Positions 59,448 to 64,000 of a stretch of DNA of 64,000 nt are shown here, piece after piece. The DNA is from Flaccisagitta enflata (Eukaryota; Chaetognatha; Sagittoidea; Aphragmophora). The stretch spans positions 62,001 through 126,000 of the forward strand of contig OZ231126.1 in the NCBI GenBank assembly GCA_965153355.1, in the 5' to 3' direction. Under the pieces are notes generated by a model. That model was not told where the DNA came from and made no database searches. It saw only the letters and a list, made by a program, of their open reading frames with translations. Numbering within the stretch: position 1 is the first letter of the stretch; every line of letters begins with the position of its first letter. Made by a program: the position numbers and the translations under genes.

Positions 59448-59838
59448 TGTAAGGCGCATAATTGTAAAAGGATTTGTAATAAAATGAGATTACAATGAGA
59501 AAACGGATTTTTTCCAAAAGTAGTAGGTTTGATTGTTTAATCCAAAGAAAATAGCCCAATTCATGAGCCTTATGCGTCCTTGCTTTTACTTTAAAAAAAG
59601 AACGTCTTATTTGTAAGTCTTTCTTCTACGAAGACTAAATGTGAACTAACTAAAGGCAGAGAGTCTCGCTCTGCGCAGTTGTTTATCTCATAATTCATCT
59701 ATACATTCTCGTGACTCCCGGCTTTCTAGCCAATCATGCATGACTATTAAGAAATCATGTATCCAATAATAGCCTAACACGTCTTTAACAAAGGGTTACG
59801 CAAGTCTATGGAAAATTCCCAACTGAGGCAACTTAACA
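59448..59838 (-). mobile_element. Candidate 3' LTR of the BEL/Pao element
   Basis: On the minus strand a purine-rich stretch AATTTTGGGGCCAG precedes TGTTAAGTTGCCTCAG, a plausible LTR start at 59,838. The other end would be a ..ACA near 59,448 or 59,463. An internal TATAGATGAATTATGAGATA could be the promoter. The second LTR is outside the window, so the borders are unverified. Confidence 0.4.
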
Positions 59839-59998
59839 CTGGCCCCAAAATTATTGTTTGCAATAATTTTCTAAATAGGTAGAAACCCACGTCAGAGTCG
59901 AAATATGAACACTATTCACAGTAAGCAGTGTTGCGTAGTCATCAGTCACAGCTCGACGTTGTATCTGGTTGTTGTCGTTGAGAATTTTAAACATTGTA

Positions 59999-62900
59999 TC
60001 AATCTCTTGATCCAATGTGCTCGTTTTTGTCAGATGGTACCTCAAGGGGTACAATATGTTGTATCGGGCGCACAATTTCTTTTCCGTCGCAAATCACTTT
60101 CACGGTGCGAACAAGATTGTCACGTCCGACGACAGTTTCCAAAACTTTCGCAAGTGGCCAAGTGTGTCTCTTGGTATTCTCCTTCAGAAGAAGAACGATA
60201 TCTCCTTCCTTGATGTTGGGGCAGCGTGTCTGCCATTTTGTGCGAGACTGAAGCGAGGGCAGGTAGTGTTTCTGCCATTGTTTCCAAAATTGTTCCTTCG
60301 TCCTTTCCAGGTGTTGCAAGCGTCGCGTTGCGTCCAGTGGAACGTAAGGGATGTCAATTTTACCGAGCGGTCTTCCGTTGATCAGTTCGGCTGGTGTGAT
60401 TTGGCGTGTTTCGTCGCCCTTTAAGACAGTCAGGGGGCGAGAATTGATGACTCCTTCAATCTTGGTGAGGACGACTCTCAACTCCACCTCCTTCAACCTT
60501 GCTCCTCCAACAACCTTTCTCAGCGGGGCTTTGATGGAGCGAACCAAGCGTTCCCAAATGGCTCCATGCCAAGGGGCAAGTGGTGTGATGAATTCCCATT
60601 TTATGTGTGGGATTGCTTTCGATGCGGCCACAAACGATGTGCCATTATCGGAGTAGAGAACGGAAGGTGTTCCTCTCCTTGCCCTGAAGCACTCAAAGGC
60701 AAGAAGAAATTCTTTTGTATCCAGTGATTGTGTGAGTTCCAGGTGTACTGCACGTGTGACGCCGCATGTGAACAACAGAATGTATCTTTTTTGCGCGCCA
60801 GTTTTTGTGACATACAATGGACCAGCGTAGTCCATCCCGGTGTGCGTAAACGGTGGTGATGGAGTTGTTCTCCATTCTGCCAGGGGAGCCATTTGCTGCC
60901 CAGCCAATCTTGTGTTTGCTTTTTTGCAGGTGACACATGTTCTCAATTGAGACTTTACTTTGATGATCCAGTAATTTCGGCGCAATTCATTCAAAGTGTG
61001 AGATGCACCTGAGTGCAGGTTTTCATGATGGGTATGGGTGATCAAAAGTTTTGCCAAGTGTGACTCATGATGAAGAATGATCAATTCTGGTTCAGTTTGA
61101 ACTCTTCCTCTCATCATCATAATTCCATCCATCAGGATAGGGTTGAGTCCTTTCAACTTGCTGTCTTTGTGCAAAGCTCCTTGTTGCAAGTTGTGTATGT
61201 CTTTGTTGAAATGCTGTTTCTGATCCATCTTGATCAAATTTTGGAGGGCTACCTCTCTTTCATCTGCAGTGGGGGGACCTTCACTGGCCCCTGTTTTTCG
61301 GTTGATGAAGCGAAAAACATAAACCATGGTGTTCAGCAGCCGGTTGATGTTGCTGAATCTTTCCATCTTCACAATTGGTTCAACGTCATCAGTGACAGTG
61401 GGGATGATATTGACGGCGGTTTTCTTCAATTCACATTGTTCCTTTTTGTGGATTGGCTGATCTGGGTATTCACCCGACTTCAGAAACTCAGGGCCATGAA
61501 GCCAGAGTTCATTTTGTTTCTCAGACAGAGGCCAAATACCTCTTGAAGGTATGTCAGCTGGGTTTTGGGTCCCAGGTACCCACTTCCAATGATCATCACA
61601 GGTTGTGTGATTTTGTTTTGTGTTGTCTTGGATCAACTTGACCCTGTTTCCAACGAAGACTTTGTACTGTGATGCTTCAGTGTGAATCCAGTTCAAAACG
61701 ATGGTGGAATCGGTCCAGAAAGTGGTGGGCAGTGGGCCAAGGTATTTGGTTATGTATGTGTGCATGTTAGCGGCAAGGACCGCGCCTTGCAGTTCCAATC
61801 TTGGAATGGTGGTCTCTTTGATGCTTTTCACTCTTGTTTTGGCCATCATGAGGTGTACATTGACACTGGCCCCATTTTCATCTGGGCTTGTACCATAAGC
61901 TGCAGCTGCAAAACTTTCTTCACTTGCATCACAGAAGATGTCCACAGCTTTGATTTTTCCCCAAAACCTTTGGACAGTTGGGCTGATTTTGCTGGCTTCC
62001 TGCCACAAGTTGACATGTTTCATGACGTCATTTGGGATTTTGTCATCCCATCCAAGTTGCAATTGCCACAATGACTGCATGAGTATTTTTCCACGGCACG
62101 TCAACGGCGCCTTTAACCCCAATGGGTCGTAGATGCTTGCCAGCATAGCAAGAACATCTCTCTTTGTTTGACATTGTCTGTCAGTGACGGCTTTTGGAGC
62201 CAAAGTGTCATCACTGGTGTTCCATTCAATACCAAGGACTGAGGTATGGACCTTGTTTTCCAACAGTGAGGGATCCATTGCATCCAGAACGGCTTGGCAG
62301 TTGCTGTTGATTTTCTGTACTTTCATGCACATTCCATCGAAGAATTCAATCAATTCCTCCAGTAATTGAATGGCAACTTGTATCTCCCAGGTTCCAGTGA
62401 TGGTGTCATCAATGTAAAGCTGGTCTCTGACTGCTTTGACTGCCAGAAGGAACTTTCCCATCCTTTCCATCCTGTTTGCATGTTCAAGGATGGTTTCACC
62501 GGACAAGTAAGGTGATGATGCTTCTCCAAAGAGTAGTGTGCATTGTCTCATCAATTTTTCAAATGCAAAGAAATGATGCAAATCTTTCTGTTGATCAGGT
62601 ATGGTGATTCTAAAGAACATCTTGCTGATATCTGCAATCACAGCAATTGGGTTGTTTCTGAATTGTAACAGCAATCCAATAACCTCAGGGAGCAGGTTTG
62701 GGCCTGCATATTGGCATTTGTTTAAAGACAGGCCATTCTTGTCTTCTTTTGATGCATTCATCACATTTCTGATTGCGGTTGTAGATTGACCTTCTGTTAT
62801 GACAGAATGCCGAGGGAGGAAGTGTTTCTGTGTGTTTGGATCATCTTTCTCAGAAGTGACCTCTTCAATGATGCCTTGTCTTTCTTGATCATCAAAGACG

Positions 62901-64000
62901 GCTTTTACCTGCTCTTTCAGAGTAGGGTTTTTGTCCAATTTTTGCATCTGCTTTTGATGCAGGATTTTGGCGATCTTTTCATTATCACCCAGTTGTTTGA
63001 CAGTTTCCTTGTATGGAATTGTGGCTTGGTATTGTTTCTTGACATCATCATATATGATGTTCTGTTGAACTTCTTTCCTGAAGTCATTTTCTTCAACTTC
63101 ATGAACCATCGGTTCCTTGTGTGTATGTGTGCCTAAGCATTCAGCCTCATAGAACTGCTTGAGCTCTGATTCAATCCCTTTGAAGGGTCTTGTGGTGACC
63201 TTTTGGCAAGAGGTCCTTTTGCCCTCAAAGTTTGGGCAGGCTCCACACAAAATCCAACCGAAGATTGTTTGGACTCCTACAGGGGCTGTGATCTTGCCCT
63301 TTGCACGGGCTCCTGTTTTTATGGCTTCAGCATAGTCTGCGCCAATCAGTATTTCCACTTGCTCTTCTTCTCTTGGGAAGCAGTCGGCGAAGCGGATGTT
63401 TTTCAAGTGAGAAAATTCTTTTGTTGGGTCAAATGGAACGGCATCCATTTCAATACACAGTGGTCCATCCCGGACCAAAGCGTCCATGGTGAAATTGTTC
63501 CCTCTTGTGGTTTTCAAAGTGACCTTTGCCACAGAAAACTCTTTTGGGGGTTCAAGTGTTGCTGAGAAAGCCACAGCAACCGAAAATGTTTTCTTTCCAA
63601 CTATTGGAAGGTTCAATTCATCAACAACCTGTTGAGTGATCCAAGTGTTTTGTGACCCATCATCAAGCATCGCTCGGATGGGTCTTTTGGCTGTGTCTCC
63701 AACAGCAGTCGCTTTGAACGACTTCAGAATAGAGCTTCCATTGAAACCCTTCGTTGAGGCGTTGTTTGCCGTAGTTTTTGGACCGTCCTCACCTCGAGGG
63801 GTCTCTGTTTGTTTGGAAATTGGTTTTGGCTTCTCCTCATGGTGCAAAACTGTTGGGTGATCAGTGCTCTGGCACTTCCTGCAAGTTACTGATTCTTCAC
63901 ATTTTTCACCTTGATGACCCTTCCGGGCGCATTTGAAGCACAATCTGTTCTTCATCAGAAACTCAAATCTTTCTTTCTTCTGTTTCTTACCTAAGAAACT
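59999..64000 (-). mobile_element. BEL/Pao LTR retrotransposon polyprotein, 5' part outside window
   Basis: One uninterrupted frame of over 1300 codons, still open at the right edge. Order: two zinc knuckles (CX2CX4HX4C and CX2CX4HX4H), aspartic protease with LDDGSQNTWI (near 63,660), reverse transcriptase with FGEASSP and YIDD (near 62,415), RNase H with IFCDASEE and FWTDST, integrase H-H-C-C region (~60,900-61,050), a catalytic D-D-E core including MDYAGP, SDNG (near 60,645) and WHGAIWERL, and a C-terminal domain after integrase. YIDD, protease before RT and RNase H before integrase with this tail are typical of BEL/Pao. It encodes the proteins needed to copy and integrate the element; no envelope gene is seen. 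It lies antisense, next to gene C exon 2. Confidence 0.93.

Overview
The window is animal nuclear DNA, most likely from an invertebrate. It has spliced genes with GT-AG introns in matching phases, calcium-binding EGF domains, a BEL/Pao retrotransposon, many TA-flanked inverted-repeat elements and a very heavy load of micro- and minisatellites. The sequence alone does not settle the phylum. Fewer than 12 kb of the 64 kb is convincingly coding, and most long open frames are translated simple repeats.

Layout. (A) 1-8122, + strand: the 3' part of a gene for an extracellular protein with eight EGF-like domains, in six exons whose phases all agree (1182 visible residues plus stop). Its 5' end lies left of the window. 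(B) 8.1-32.5 kb: no convincing gene. This stretch holds dispersed elements carrying (CGGT)n/(CCGT)n tracts, fold-back elements (13.15-13.85, 14.58-18.04 and 29.94-31.41 kb), pogo-like MITEs and long satellites. (C) 32,514-45,650, + strand: a nine-exon gene for a predicted single-pass membrane protein of 1308 residues. It has an 850-residue polyQ-rich N-terminal region, one membrane segment and a family GH19 chitinase domain. All nine exons join in frame. (D) 45.7-57.6 kb: MITEs and minisatellites, including a very uniform 77-bp satellite at 52.3-53.5 kb. (E) 57,789-59,303, + strand: two exons of an unrecognised protein with a signal peptide, an Ala/Ser/Pro/Val-rich stalk and a dibasic cleavage site; its 3' part is not seen. 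(F) About 59.45-64.0 kb, - strand: a BEL/Pao LTR retrotransposon with an uninterrupted polyprotein frame. It lies antisense just downstream of the last visible exon of (E) and runs off the right edge.

The most unusual signal is a recurring pattern in which exon edges, with their splice sites, have become tandem arrays. In the chitinase gene the 3' splice site plus about 53 coding bases of the GH19 core exon occur nine times in a row (39,541-40,345). In the next exon the last ~50 coding bases plus the 5' splice site occur thirteen times (43,013-44,380). In gene (E) the donor opens a 12-bp GTGAGTGACATG array with about 19 donor-like sites, and the acceptor of the following exon has an upstream duplicate. 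In gene (A) the stop-codon edge of the last exon occurs three times. Microsatellites also abut splice sites with a strand bias: (GA)n just after donors and (CT)n just before acceptors. Whether any extra splice site is used cannot be told from DNA; long-read cDNA would settle it.
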